Assembly: GCA_050633785.1 (NCBI GenBank)
Contig: JBOEHE010000001.1
Coordinates: forward strand, 50,535 to 114,534
DNA from: CALKZN01 sp050633785
GTDB lineage: Bacteria > Pseudomonadota > Gammaproteobacteria > Arenicellales > Arenicellaceae
Length of the DNA: 64,000 nt
Direction: 5' to 3'
Position 1 is the stretch's first letter; the number at the start of each line of letters is the position of its first letter. The notes under the pieces are model-generated. The model made no database searches. It was not told where the DNA came from and saw nothing but the letters and a program-made list of their open reading frames with translations. Below, in pieces: positions 1-8,034 of this stretch. Position numbers and translations under genes: made by a program.

Positions 1-311
1 TCCAGACCCTGCTTTGGATTAATCTGCACTGATCCCGCCTGAGTCAAGAAAGGAATTGAATAAAAAGATGCCCGCTCTGCACAGAACTCGGCCCAGGAAG
101 CAGAATTTTGCTGCAATCCATGGTCAAAGTGAAGAGCCGTGATTTCGATATCAAGTTGTTCGGCCAGTTTTACCAGCACGTGCAACAACACCGATGAATC
201 CAGCCCACCACTTAGAGCAACAAAAAAATGAGTTAATGCAGGTGGCTGATCTTCAGTCAGCAAATTCTGCTGCAAACTCTTTAATACGAATTGCTCAAGT
301 TTTGCTGACAC
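1..311 (-). CDS. tilS: tRNA(Ile)-lysidine synthase, N-terminal part (cut by window edge)
   Basis: TilS modifies the wobble cytidine of the tRNA-Ile CAU anticodon to lysidine using ATP, so the tRNA reads AUA. The 103 codons present hold the PP-loop ATPase signature SGGLDSS near residues 34-40, followed by an HFDHGL segment typical of the N-type ATP pyrophosphatase fold. The start is a GTG at 311, only 5 bases past the accA stop, so it is probably co-transcribed with accA as in many gammaproteobacteria. The C-terminal tRNA-binding domains lie outside the window. Confidence 0.88.
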   Translation of the reverse strand, partial: MSAKLEQFVLKSLQQNLLTEDQPPALTHFFVALSGGLDSSVLLHVLVKLAEQLDIEITALHFDHGLQQNSASWAEFCAERASFYSIPFLTQAGSVQINPKQGL

Positions 312-316
312 CTATT

Positions 317-1291
317 CTATGAATCAAACTTACCGTGGTTCATCAAACGTTCATAACGTTTTTCCAGCAACTCATCATCATTCAAATACGTACGTTTGAC
401 TTCACTCAAGTGCTTCAACAAAGCCTCACGAATAGTGGCTGCAGTCTGCTCAATATCACGATGCGCGCCACCTTCAGGTTCAGGCAGGACCTCATCAGTG
501 AGTCCCAGTTCATACAAATGGTTAGCCGTTAACTTCAACGCTTCTGCTGCTTCTTTGGCTTTATCAGCGCTTTTCCATAAAATGGATGCACAGCCTTCAG
601 GCGAAATCACCGAATAAGTGGCGTACTGCAACATCAACAAACGATCGGCAACACCAATCGCCAACGCACCACCTGATCCCCCTTCACCAATCACCGTTGA
701 AATAATCGGTGTTTTTAATTGTGCCATTTCAAACAAATTTCGTGCAATTGCTTCACTTTGGCCACGCTCTTCAGCACCAATACCTGGATAAGCACCCGGA
801 GTATCGATAAACGTGATCACCGGCATGTCAAAACGTTCCGCCATTTTCATCAAACGCAGGGCTTTGCGATAACCTTCAGGACGGGGCATACCAAAATTGC
901 GATATATTTTATCATTAGTCTTGCGACCTTTTTGTTGACCAATCACCATAACGGGGAAATCTCCCAGACGTGCTGTACCACCCACCAGAGCATGGTCATC
1001 TGCATACATGCGGTCGCCGTGCAGTTCCTGAAATTCATCAAAGATCAGATCAACATAGTCCAGAGTATAGGGACGCAACGGATGTCGTGACAACTGGGAT
1101 ATCTGCCATGAATCCAACGAGGAAAATATATTTGCCTCCAATTTCTGGCTTTTCTTTTGCAGTCGCTCAAGCTCTTCTGTGATATCAACCTTATCCTCAG
1201 GCTTAAGTTTCTCATTTTCGCTGAGCTTCTTCAGCTCTTCAATTTTGGCCTGCAGCTCAGCTATTGGTTCTTCAAATTCTAAATAATCCAT
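317..1291 (-). CDS. accA: Acetyl-CoA carboxylase carboxyltransferase subunit alpha
   Basis: AccA pairs with AccD to move the carboxyl group from carboxybiotin-BCCP to acetyl-CoA, giving malonyl-CoA for fatty acid synthesis in the cytoplasm. At 324 aa it matches the usual length (about 319). The N-terminal helical stretch (residues 5-55) is followed by the crotonase-like carboxyltransferase domain with the conserved GRKTNDKIYRNFGMP block near residue 120 and DTPGAYPGIGAEERGQ near 165. The gene starts with ATG and runs directly into tilS. Normally dnaE lies just upstream; here about 13 kb separates them, so accA needs its own promoter, and one is visible upstream. Confidence 0.97.
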   Translation of the reverse strand: MDYLEFEEPIAELQAKIEELKKLSENEKLKPEDKVDITEELERLQKKSQKLEANIFSSLDSWQISQLSRHPLRPYTLDYVDLIFDEFQELHGDRMYADDHALVGGTARLGDFPVMVIGQQKGRKTNDKIYRNFGMPRPEGYRKALRLMKMAERFDMPVITFIDTPGAYPGIGAEERGQSEAIARNLFEMAQLKTPIISTVIGEGGSGGALAIGVADRLLMLQYATYSVISPEGCASILWKSADKAKEAAEALKLTANHLYELGLTDEVLPEPEGGAHRDIEQTAATIREALLKHLSEVKRTYLNDDELLEKRYERLMNHGKFDS

Positions 1292-1328
1292 GCGGTATCA
1301 TGATAGTGATTAATCGATCGAGGTGCGG

Positions 1329-1337
1329 ATTATAGCA
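1329..1337 (-). promoter_or_regulatory. Probable accA promoter (extended -10)
   Basis: On the minus strand the sequence TGCTATAAT (extended -10, TGN plus perfect TATAAT) lies 38 bases upstream of the accA start. No good -35 is present, which is common for extended -10 promoters. It would supply accA-tilS transcription now that dnaE is not adjacent. Seen by eye only. Confidence 0.5.
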
Positions 1338-1521
1338 CTCAATTATATTCTGACGACTGATTATTTTCAGTAAGCCAGCCAAAAATCCACTAAAAAGTTC
1401 AGACAACAGTAAGCCCATGATTTAACAGCCCTACTGATTCCTGACTCTGCATTTCTTGCTTGAAACTGAAATTAGAAACCTTATGCATACCCCACACAAA
1501 ATCACCTCACCTGCCTCTTTC

Positions 1522-3687
1522 TCATTGCTTTTCAGTGTGACAATACTCAGCAAAGACAAGCCTGAATTCGACTCCTGGCTCACAATTAACCACATCAATC
1601 TTGCCTTGCATTAAACTGGTCAATTGTTTCACCAAAGCCAAACCAATGCCAGTGCCCATAGTCTCTCGTGTCAGTTCGTTCTCGGCACGATAAAATAAAC
1701 CAAACACTTTCTTCATATGTTCTTTATCAATACCTGGTCCATAGTCCCTGACACTAAAACAAATTGTATCGGACAAATGCTGGTCAACAGTAATGTCAAT
1801 CACTTTACGTTCTGCTTGAGCAGCAAATTTCACAGCATTATCAACCAGATTAATAATAATTTGAGCAAAAATGTCAGGATCAACCTGCATCTCAGACGAA
1901 GCCACACTGTCATCCACTGCCAGTTTTAGTTTGAAATTTGAGTGTTCAACCTGACTATCAACTTTGGACTGAATCATATCAACAAGCTCACTGACGCCAA
2001 TCACCTTGAGGTTGATGGATGTTTCATTGCGCGTCATTCTTGCCATTGCCAGAACATTATTGATCAGTCGTGTCAGACGTTCACTTTCATCAAAAATATA
2101 TCGGTAATAACCCTTCTTTTTATCTTCGTCCGCCCAACCTTGTTGGAGTATTTCTCCGTACATACGAATAGAAGTCAGCGGTGTTTTTAACTCATGACTC
2201 ACCGCAGACACAAAGTTCTGTTGTTGATCCACCAGCGCAAGGTTGCGCAAGCTTAATCGATATAGCAGATAGAAACCGGCACAGAGTACCAAAGTCATGA
2301 TAAACGCCATCCAGACAATCACACGGCCACCGGGTCCCGCCGGAAGATGGCGAATGGTAAACACATTTTCAAGTTGATCAAACGGTGCAGAGTAGCGAGT
2401 TCGATACAGCAAGTCTCCCTCTATGGTAAACCGTCTTTGCAACGAATAGGCCTGGCCTGCATTACTGTAGTTAGCCAAGGCATTACCTTGATAAATGACT
2501 GTCAAATCGCTCATCTCGGATAGCAGACTATCATCAAAACTTTGTTCAATCAGACCATTGATTAGGGCTGACTGCTCAAGCAGCAAGCCCTGGATATAGC
2601 GCCTACCTTCTCTCCAAACCTTTCGATATAAGACAAAATGTCCGCTTTCCAGCAAACTGATTTCAAAAGGATCAATTTCACTTTCGAAAATTTGGATACT
2701 CGATCTTGAAATCTGATTATTGATAACTGCATCGTTTTTTTCATCTATAAAACCGACTTGCCCATCTTTGAGTGATCGTTCTCGAGTGGTTTTTTTATTG
2801 CCAACCTTGCGTTTAAGCGATTCTTCTTTATTTTTAATTGTTGTCGGTGTTAAAGATTCTTTTTTCTTTTTGCTACTGAATTCACGCTCACCAACTTGTT
2901 TTTTATAAGGCGATTTCTTTTCAAGTTCAGCAAGTCGATCAAGCAAATCATCGTTTTTCTCAGATTTCTTATTGAGCTTCGATGGTATGGATTTCAACTC
3001 TGACAGCCTATCAAACGCAGCTTGGTTTGTTGCTTGTAAACCCTTGGCTACCTTATCCTGCCCGAATTGTGAAACAGGCAAAGATTCCAGCTGAGACTCG
3101 GTATTAAATTCAGCCCCACTCCCACTGACAACAATCTGAGAAACCGGTTGATTCTGCACCTCTTGTTTAGCGACCAATTTATTGCGACTCAATACCTCTT
3201 CTATTGTGACTTGAGCCAACATACGTTGCTCGAGTTCCTCCTCAGAAAGTCCGTACTGAGATGATTGCTCTGGTGTAATAGGCACCTTTGTCAGCTCTAA
3301 GACCGGCACTAATGGAGTACTGAACGCACCTTCAGCATCAATTTGAAAGTATCCAACTATCCCCGGCGTATCAGTAGTGACAGGGTAAGAAGACAAAGGA
3401 GAACGCTCAAAGTAATTAACCTCATTATTCCCACCAACAAGCGTATATGCATAATCACCAAACGAACGACTTTCTTCTTGCAGGACAAGTTCATTAAACG
3501 TTTGATCAATACGCTTTGAGAACTCTTCAGCCAATTGTCGGTGTTGATAAAAGGCTTCCCACTTGAGCTGGTCATATGATTTGTAGATAAGCACTGCCGT
3601 CGGCAAAGCCATGGCGATAAAATAAACCCACATAAGCTTGCGCAAGCGGCTGGCTTTTACTGTGTGGTGCGCTGAATTAGTAGACAT
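1522..3687 (-). CDS. Membrane sensor histidine kinase with long charged extracytoplasmic insert
   Basis: This 721-aa kinase is the partner of the regulator encoded 32 bases upstream. A transmembrane segment at about residues 18-36 and a second at about 455-475 bracket a very large (about 420 aa) extracytoplasmic region. HisKA follows with the phosphoacceptor in SHELKTPL (His498), then the N box (NLVDNAVKF), the G1 box (DYGPGID) and the G2 box (GTGIGLAL), so it should be active. The unusual part is residues about 230-320: a Lys/Glu/Ser-rich low-complexity stretch that looks disordered and splits the sensor region in two. The shared neighbourhood with a PspA-like protein and a secreted VWA protein suggests envelope-stress sensing. 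The ligand is unknown. Confidence 0.9.
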   Translation of the reverse strand: MSTNSAHHTVKASRLRKLMWVYFIAMALPTAVLIYKSYDQLKWEAFYQHRQLAEEFSKRIDQTFNELVLQEESRSFGDYAYTLVGGNNEVNYFERSPLSSYPVTTDTPGIVGYFQIDAEGAFSTPLVPVLELTKVPITPEQSSQYGLSEEELEQRMLAQVTIEEVLSRNKLVAKQEVQNQPVSQIVVSGSGAEFNTESQLESLPVSQFGQDKVAKGLQATNQAAFDRLSELKSIPSKLNKKSEKNDDLLDRLAELEKKSPYKKQVGEREFSSKKKKESLTPTTIKNKEESLKRKVGNKKTTRERSLKDGQVGFIDEKNDAVINNQISRSSIQIFESEIDPFEISLLESGHFVLYRKVWREGRRYIQGLLLEQSALINGLIEQSFDDSLLSEMSDLTVIYQGNALANYSNAGQAYSLQRRFTIEGDLLYRTRYSAPFDQLENVFTIRHLPAGPGGRVIVWMAFIMTLVLCAGFYLLYRLSLRNLALVDQQQNFVSAVSHELKTPLTSIRMYGEILQQGWADEDKKKGYYRYIFDESERLTRLINNVLAMARMTRNETSINLKVIGVSELVDMIQSKVDSQVEHSNFKLKLAVDDSVASSEMQVDPDIFAQIIINLVDNAVKFAAQAERKVIDITVDQHLSDTICFSVRDYGPGIDKEHMKKVFGLFYRAENELTRETMGTGIGLALVKQLTSLMQGKIDVVNCEPGVEFRLVFAEYCHTEKQ

Positions 3688-3719
3688 GCTCAGTTTCGAT
3701 AGTGACCATTAAGTCCCAA

Positions 3720-4421
3720 TCATTTCACCAACAATCTGTAACCAGCACCACGCACGGTCAATAGATATTTAGGAGATTTGTGATCAGGTTCCAATTTACG
3801 GCGAATCTTAGCAATATGAATATCAACAGTCCGAGTTTCTATGTCCATATCCTTGCTGTAGCCCCATACTTTATTGAGTAGTTCTTCCCGAGATACCGGG
3901 CGTTCTGAATGGGCATTAAGGTATTGCAACAGTTCAATTTCCTTGCGAGTAAATACAAACTTGGTATCGCCCCTGGAACCACATAAGTTGATGGTATCAA
4001 TGTTTAATTTATCTGCGAGTTGAATCATGTTATTAGTCAGAGTCAACGCCTGCGAGCGGCGCAAAACAGCTTGAATGCGCAACACCAATTGAGTAATTGA
4101 AAAAGGCTTGGCAATATAATCATCAGCACCATATGTCAGCCCACGCACTATATCTTCATCAGCACTTTTGGCGGTGAGCATTATTATCGCTTGTTCCTTA
4201 TCATGATGACGAACCTGGTTACAAATCTCAAAACCATCTACTCCCGGCAACATCACATCTAACAATAGCAGGTCATAGCACCCACTTAATGATTTGGTCA
4301 ATCCCTGATTACCATCCATAGCAAAATCGACCTCATAACCATGAAAGGTCAACACATCAATCAAGCCGGTACGAATGGCTTCTTCATCCTCTACCACTAA
4401 TAGACGTAATTTTTTATTCAA
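3720..4421 (-). CDS. OmpR/PhoB-family response regulator
   Basis: A 233-aa regulator with an N-terminal receiver (acidic pair Glu11-Asp12, phosphoacceptor Asp55 in LLLDVMLPG, conserved Lys in AKPF) and a C-terminal winged helix with the VDIHIAKIRRKL and VRGAGYRL signatures. The start is a TTG preceded by AGAGG at good spacing; no ATG fits. It is the first gene of a two-gene operon with the sensor kinase and is divergent from the PspA-like gene. A tandem 11-bp-spaced repeat in the divergent region is a likely binding site, so it plausibly controls both itself and the PspA/VWA operon (inference). Confidence 0.93.
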   Translation of the reverse strand: MNKKLRLLVVEDEEAIRTGLIDVLTFHGYEVDFAMDGNQGLTKSLSGCYDLLLLDVMLPGVDGFEICNQVRHHDKEQAIIMLTAKSADEDIVRGLTYGADDYIAKPFSITQLVLRIQAVLRRSQALTLTNNMIQLADKLNIDTINLCGSRGDTKFVFTRKEIELLQYLNAHSERPVSREELLNKVWGYSKDMDIETRTVDIHIAKIRRKLEPDHKSPKYLLTVRGAGYRLLVK

Positions 4422-4483
4422 AGTGCCTCTTTGGTTTTAACAGTATTAATAATGTGAAGAATATCAGTGGTAAGGTTTTTTTC

Positions 4484-4501
4484 TGTAAACAGTTTGTAAA
4501 C
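4484..4501. promoter_or_regulatory. Tandem TGTAAAC repeat, candidate response-regulator box
   Basis: TGTAAAC occurs twice with an exact 11-base period (4484-4490 and 4495-4501) between the divergent regulator and pspA-like genes. Head-to-tail heptamers one helical turn apart are the classic binding pattern of OmpR/PhoB-family dimers, the family of the adjacent regulator. The assignment to that regulator is inferred from position. Confidence 0.5.
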
Positions 4502-4592
4502 TTTAGCCTAATAATTTTACCGAAGCATGTCTACTACAAACCACCGAGCTTATTTACATTACTGACTCTACCTAATGTTCACGGAGGCCAGA

Positions 4593-5186
4593 ATGGCAAT
4601 AATCAATCGACTATCGAGATTTCTCAAAGCCGACATGCATGCTGTATTAGATCACATAGAAGAGCCCGAATTACAGCTCAAACAGGCAGTGCGCGAGATG
4701 GGTGAGGAGTTGATAAAAACCGAAACTCACATGCAACAACTGCAATATGAACTGGAAGATTTAGAGGACAGGCAACGCACTATTGATGTTTTAGTGTCTA
4801 AAACGGATGAAGAAATAACGATTTGTTTTGAAAATAATAATGAAGATCTTGTGCGAAATTTGATTCGTCGAAAATTGGAAACAAAAGAAATGTCAAAGGC
4901 TACCAGCCAACGCAAAGACCAACTCGAAAAATTACTTAATTCGGTTAAAAAACAACAAGACCAACAAGCATCATTGTATACCAGCATGCAGCAGAAGTCT
5001 GAGCTGATAAGTACCAATTCGAAGTGCCGACCTGACAGTTCTCATATTCATTCAGGCATTGCCGACACTAGCATTTTCAGCGTCAAAGACTCTGATATTG
5101 AAGTTGCTTTATTAAAAGAACGCCAACGTTTCTCCTCAAAAAACAAGGTATCCAACAAGCAATCTAAGTCAAATAAAAGCGTTTGA
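4593..5186 (+). CDS. PspA/IM30-like coiled-coil protein
   Basis: The 197-aa product is almost entirely helical coiled coil. It starts MAIINRLSRFLKADMHAVLD, which resembles the amphipathic first helix of PspA/IM30 (ESCRT-III-like) proteins, and continues with heptads to about residue 145; the C-terminus is polar and Ser/Lys-rich. The family binds and stabilises the inner membrane under stress. The ATG at 4593 is preceded by GGAGG. It is shorter than E. coli PspA (222 aa) and diverged, so membrane remodelling is inferred from family. It is the first gene of a three-gene operon with a membrane protein and a VWA protein. Confidence 0.78.
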   Translation: MAIINRLSRFLKADMHAVLDHIEEPELQLKQAVREMGEELIKTETHMQQLQYELEDLEDRQRTIDVLVSKTDEEITICFENNNEDLVRNLIRRKLETKEMSKATSQRKDQLEKLLNSVKKQQDQQASLYTSMQQKSELISTNSKCRPDSSHIHSGIADTSIFSVKDSDIEVALLKERQRFSSKNKVSNKQSKSNKSV

Positions 5187-5250
5187 ACTCACTATCCTTG
5201 TTCCACTTATTTCTCATGCAACCATTATTTATTACAAAAGGAGGGTATTC

Positions 5251-5835
5251 ATGTCATCTCTAAGCTTTATTCGAAGCACTGTTGTTGCTGTCCTGCTAAG
5301 CATTGCAGCTTCCGCCATTTATTATTCAATGACGATATTGTTTAGCAATGAGTTTTCGATTCGTCTGGTAATTTCAATCGTAACTTTTGCCTATATTCTT
5401 TATCTATTAACCGAAGCAGAAATGTCGTTCGGAAAATTGAGTTTTGGTACGGCCTACATTTTAAGCACTGCCGCAATGGTAGCTCTAAACCCTCCCTTGC
5501 TGGCATTTGCATTGTTCCATGTTGGTTTTATCTGGCTGATACGAACAGTGTACTACCATCACTATTTTTTATTGTCATTGATCGACCTGGTTTTCAGCAT
5601 TGTGAGTTTTACTGCAGCCATTGGTGCCATTTTACATTCACACAGCCTGTTTATCTCATTCTGGAGTTTTTTCCTGACACAGGCATTGATTCTGCCAATG
5701 TTGCATCACCTGTTCAACAAATACCAGAATCCCAGATTAAAACCTCATCCTCGCAACACACATTCCCAGCATGATTTTCAACAGGCACACCGCAATGCCG
5801 AAGATGCACTGCATAAACTTGCCAGACATTCATAA
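5251..5835 (+). CDS. Six-helix membrane protein of unknown function
   Basis: I do not recognise this 194-aa protein. It has about six hydrophobic segments (residues roughly 7-30, 35-53, 63-80, 82-102, 104-127, 131-155) and a polar His/Arg-rich cytoplasmic tail. The start ATG has an excellent AGGAGGG ribosome binding site. It lies between the PspA-like and VWA genes, 30 bases before the latter. The position suggests it anchors or recruits one of these partners at the inner membrane, but that is inference. Confidence 0.75.
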   Translation: MSSLSFIRSTVVAVLLSIAASAIYYSMTILFSNEFSIRLVISIVTFAYILYLLTEAEMSFGKLSFGTAYILSTAAMVALNPPLLAFALFHVGFIWLIRTVYYHHYFLLSLIDLVFSIVSFTAAIGAILHSHSLFISFWSFFLTQALILPMLHHLFNKYQNPRLKPHPRNTHSQHDFQQAHRNAEDALHKLARHS

Positions 5836-5865
5836 ACTATTTTCATTGTTCAGGAGAACCCAATT

Positions 5866-7104
5866 ATGAAATCCCCAATTATTGCTTTAAGCCTTATTGT
5901 CGCGACAATTAGCACTATTTACTTTTACCCCAGTGTTAACGCTAACCCAATCAAACACCAAGCAATCTCACCCCCAGAACAAATCAGTGAACCAAGCCCC
6001 AATACCATTGTTTATCCGGTAATATCAGATAAGCATCAAAAAAAGATTGAAGTCGTATTTGTCTTGGATACGACCGGCAGCATGTCAGGACTTATTCAAA
6101 CCGCTAAGAACAAAATCTGGTCAATCGCTTCGACTATGGCTTCTGCACAACCTGCACCGATTATTAAAATGGGCTTAGTTGCTTATCGGGATCGAGGCGA
6201 CGACTACATTACAAGAGTAGTCGATCTGAGTGATGACTTAGACACAAACTATGGAACTCTGATGAGTTTTCAAGCAGGCGGTGGTGGTGACAATCCAGAA
6301 AGCGTCAATAAAGCATTGTACGATGCCGTTAATAATATGTCGTGGAGCCAGGATGACAACACCTATCGTGTCATATTTTTAGTCGGTGATGCCCCTCCAC
6401 AAACTCAATATAAAGATGAAATGCAGTTCCCAGAAATCATTGAATTAGCCCAAAGCAAAGGCATTATCGTCAATACGATTCAATGCGGAGATATGACAGT
6501 GACCACAAAGCCCTGGAAACAAATAGCCAAACTGGGTCAGGGAGATTTTTTCCAAGTTGATCAAGCAGGAGGGGCCGTTGCCGTTACCAGCCCTTTTGAT
6601 GACAAAATTGCAGAATTATCCAGAGAACTTGATGACACCCGGCTTTTCTATGGCGATAAAAAAACCAAAGAAACTAAACGCAGAAAAGTGATCGCCTCCA
6701 ACAGTTTTAACCGAGAAGCATCATCATCAGCTATTGCTCGCAAAGCAGAATTTAACGTATCAAGCAGCGGCCATCGGAATTTTGTTGGTGAAAACGAATT
6801 GGTTGACGCCATAAGCACCGGCAGCGTGAAACTGGATTCTATTCAACGCAACGAGCTGCCTGATGAATTGCAAGACCTGAATCATGCCGAACAGACCAAA
6901 GTCATTAAGGACAAAGCTCAAAAAAGAGCAGAGTTAAAACAGCAAATTTCGGCACTGTCAAAAAAGCGCAGTGATTACGTGCTTGGAGCAATAGCACAAT
7001 CAGGTGCTGACAAGGACTCTCTGGACAATCAAATGTATCAGTCAGTAAAATCACAGGCTAAAGAAATCGGCCTTGAGTATTCAGATGAAACTCCCAAATA
7101 TTAA
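5866..7104 (+). CDS. Secreted/periplasmic von Willebrand factor A domain protein
   Basis: A 412-aa protein with an N-terminal hydrophobic signal segment (residues 5-22) and a VWA domain from about residue 61 to 250. The metal-ion-dependent adhesion site is visible as DTTGSMS (Asp68, Thr70, Ser72) with a downstream GDAPPQ block. After the domain comes a charged, helical, Lys/Gln-rich tail (about 260-400). VWA domains usually mediate metal-dependent protein-protein contacts. It ends the PspA-like operon and is followed by a strong terminator. A role as the extracytoplasmic component of an envelope-stress module is inferred from neighbours. Confidence 0.85.
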   Translation: MKSPIIALSLIVATISTIYFYPSVNANPIKHQAISPPEQISEPSPNTIVYPVISDKHQKKIEVVFVLDTTGSMSGLIQTAKNKIWSIASTMASAQPAPIIKMGLVAYRDRGDDYITRVVDLSDDLDTNYGTLMSFQAGGGGDNPESVNKALYDAVNNMSWSQDDNTYRVIFLVGDAPPQTQYKDEMQFPEIIELAQSKGIIVNTIQCGDMTVTTKPWKQIAKLGQGDFFQVDQAGGAVAVTSPFDDKIAELSRELDDTRLFYGDKKTKETKRRKVIASNSFNREASSSAIARKAEFNVSSSGHRNFVGENELVDAISTGSVKLDSIQRNELPDELQDLNHAEQTKVIKDKAQKRAELKQQISALSKKRSDYVLGAIAQSGADKDSLDNQMYQSVKSQAKEIGLEYSDETPKY

Positions 7105-7129
7105 TTCACCAACAGCAAGCTGAGTAGCC

Positions 7130-7180
7130 GCAAACTCGTATCACCCATTTCAAAAAAGGGAAATACGAGTTTGCTTTTAT
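7130..7180 (+). terminator. Rho-independent terminator after the VWA gene
   Basis: Perfect 12-base inverted arms GCAAACTCGTAT / ATACGAGTTTGC (7130-7141 and 7163-7174), a 21-base loop, then TTTTAT. It sits between the convergent VWA and iclR-type genes and ends the PspA-like operon. Confidence 0.8.
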
Positions 7181-7208
7181 CTGGACCTAAGTAGAATTCC
7201 CTTTAAAG

Positions 7209-7973
7209 CTAGTCTGTTGAAAATAGTATTTTCTGCAATAATTTAGCGGTTTCCAACATAGTAGGAATTTTCGCTTCCAGATCACCAAGACTCTTGCGTG
7301 ATGTCAACGAATGAGTAGACAAACATGAACATAAATCACCATTTTGATTATAAATTGGGACAGCGGCACCGATCATTCCGTCAAACCACTCTTCATTATC
7401 AAAGGAATAACCTCGTTCACTAATCAAATCCAATTCAGCCGAAAACTCCTTTTGTGTCTCGATTAAATTACTGGCTTGACGTGTAACTCGTATACTCTTA
7501 AAAACGGTCAACGCCGCTTTTCGCTCAAACGTACTCAAATACAATTTACCTGAGGCACTGCAATTTAAAGGCAACTGATCACCAATTTTAACATTATTCT
7601 GGATAGGCCAGTGCGATTCAAAACGGTCATAATAGACCAATGATTCAGCACTTGGCATAGACATACTGACTGTCTCATCCAACTCAGATGACAGTTTTTT
7701 CAAAACAGTTCGTCGCAATGTCACTTGTGGTTCACAAGACAAGCTATTTAACATTAATGACCGCAAACGTGATCCGGGAACAAACGTTCCTGAAGAATTG
7801 GATGAAATGAACTCCTCTTCAATCAATGCTTCTAACTGCCGATAGATAGTAGGCAAAGGAATATTCAACGACTGTGATAAGTGTATCGCAGTCGCTGCAT
7901 TTGGTTCTTGAATAACCGCACCCAACACATCAAGAATGCGTTTGGACGAGGTTCTCTTTACTTTTGAATTCAT
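7209..7973 (-). CDS. IclR-family transcriptional regulator
   Basis: A 254-aa protein with an N-terminal winged helix-turn-helix (residues about 10-70, with LNIPLPTIYRQLEALIEEEF as the recognition region) and a C-terminal IclR effector-binding domain (CSASGKLYLSTF and the RGYSFDNEEWFDGMIGAAVP block are typical). IclR regulators commonly control catabolic operons and bind small carboxylic acids. It is 61 bases downstream of the aldehyde dehydrogenase gene on the same strand, so it probably senses a substrate or product of the adjacent dehydrogenase/TRAP pathway. The ligand is not predictable from sequence. Confidence 0.88.
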   Translation of the reverse strand: MNSKVKRTSSKRILDVLGAVIQEPNAATAIHLSQSLNIPLPTIYRQLEALIEEEFISSNSSGTFVPGSRLRSLMLNSLSCEPQVTLRRTVLKKLSSELDETVSMSMPSAESLVYYDRFESHWPIQNNVKIGDQLPLNCSASGKLYLSTFERKAALTVFKSIRVTRQASNLIETQKEFSAELDLISERGYSFDNEEWFDGMIGAAVPIYNQNGDLCSCLSTHSLTSRKSLGDLEAKIPTMLETAKLLQKILFSTD

Positions 7974-8034
7974 CTGTTCCTACCAGCCTGTTGCCATCCA
8001 TTCACACGCTGGACACTTACACAACGGATACTTA

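Noticed and set aside
719..1090. A 123-codon plus-strand frame opposite accA
   Set aside because: It is antisense to a fully conserved gene and has no start signal; many similar shadows oppose other genes (dnaE, purL, bamA).
1522..7104. A dedicated marine sortase locus (sortase, VWA target, kinase, regulator)
   Set aside because: No sortase gene and no C-terminal sorting signal on the VWA protein are visible.
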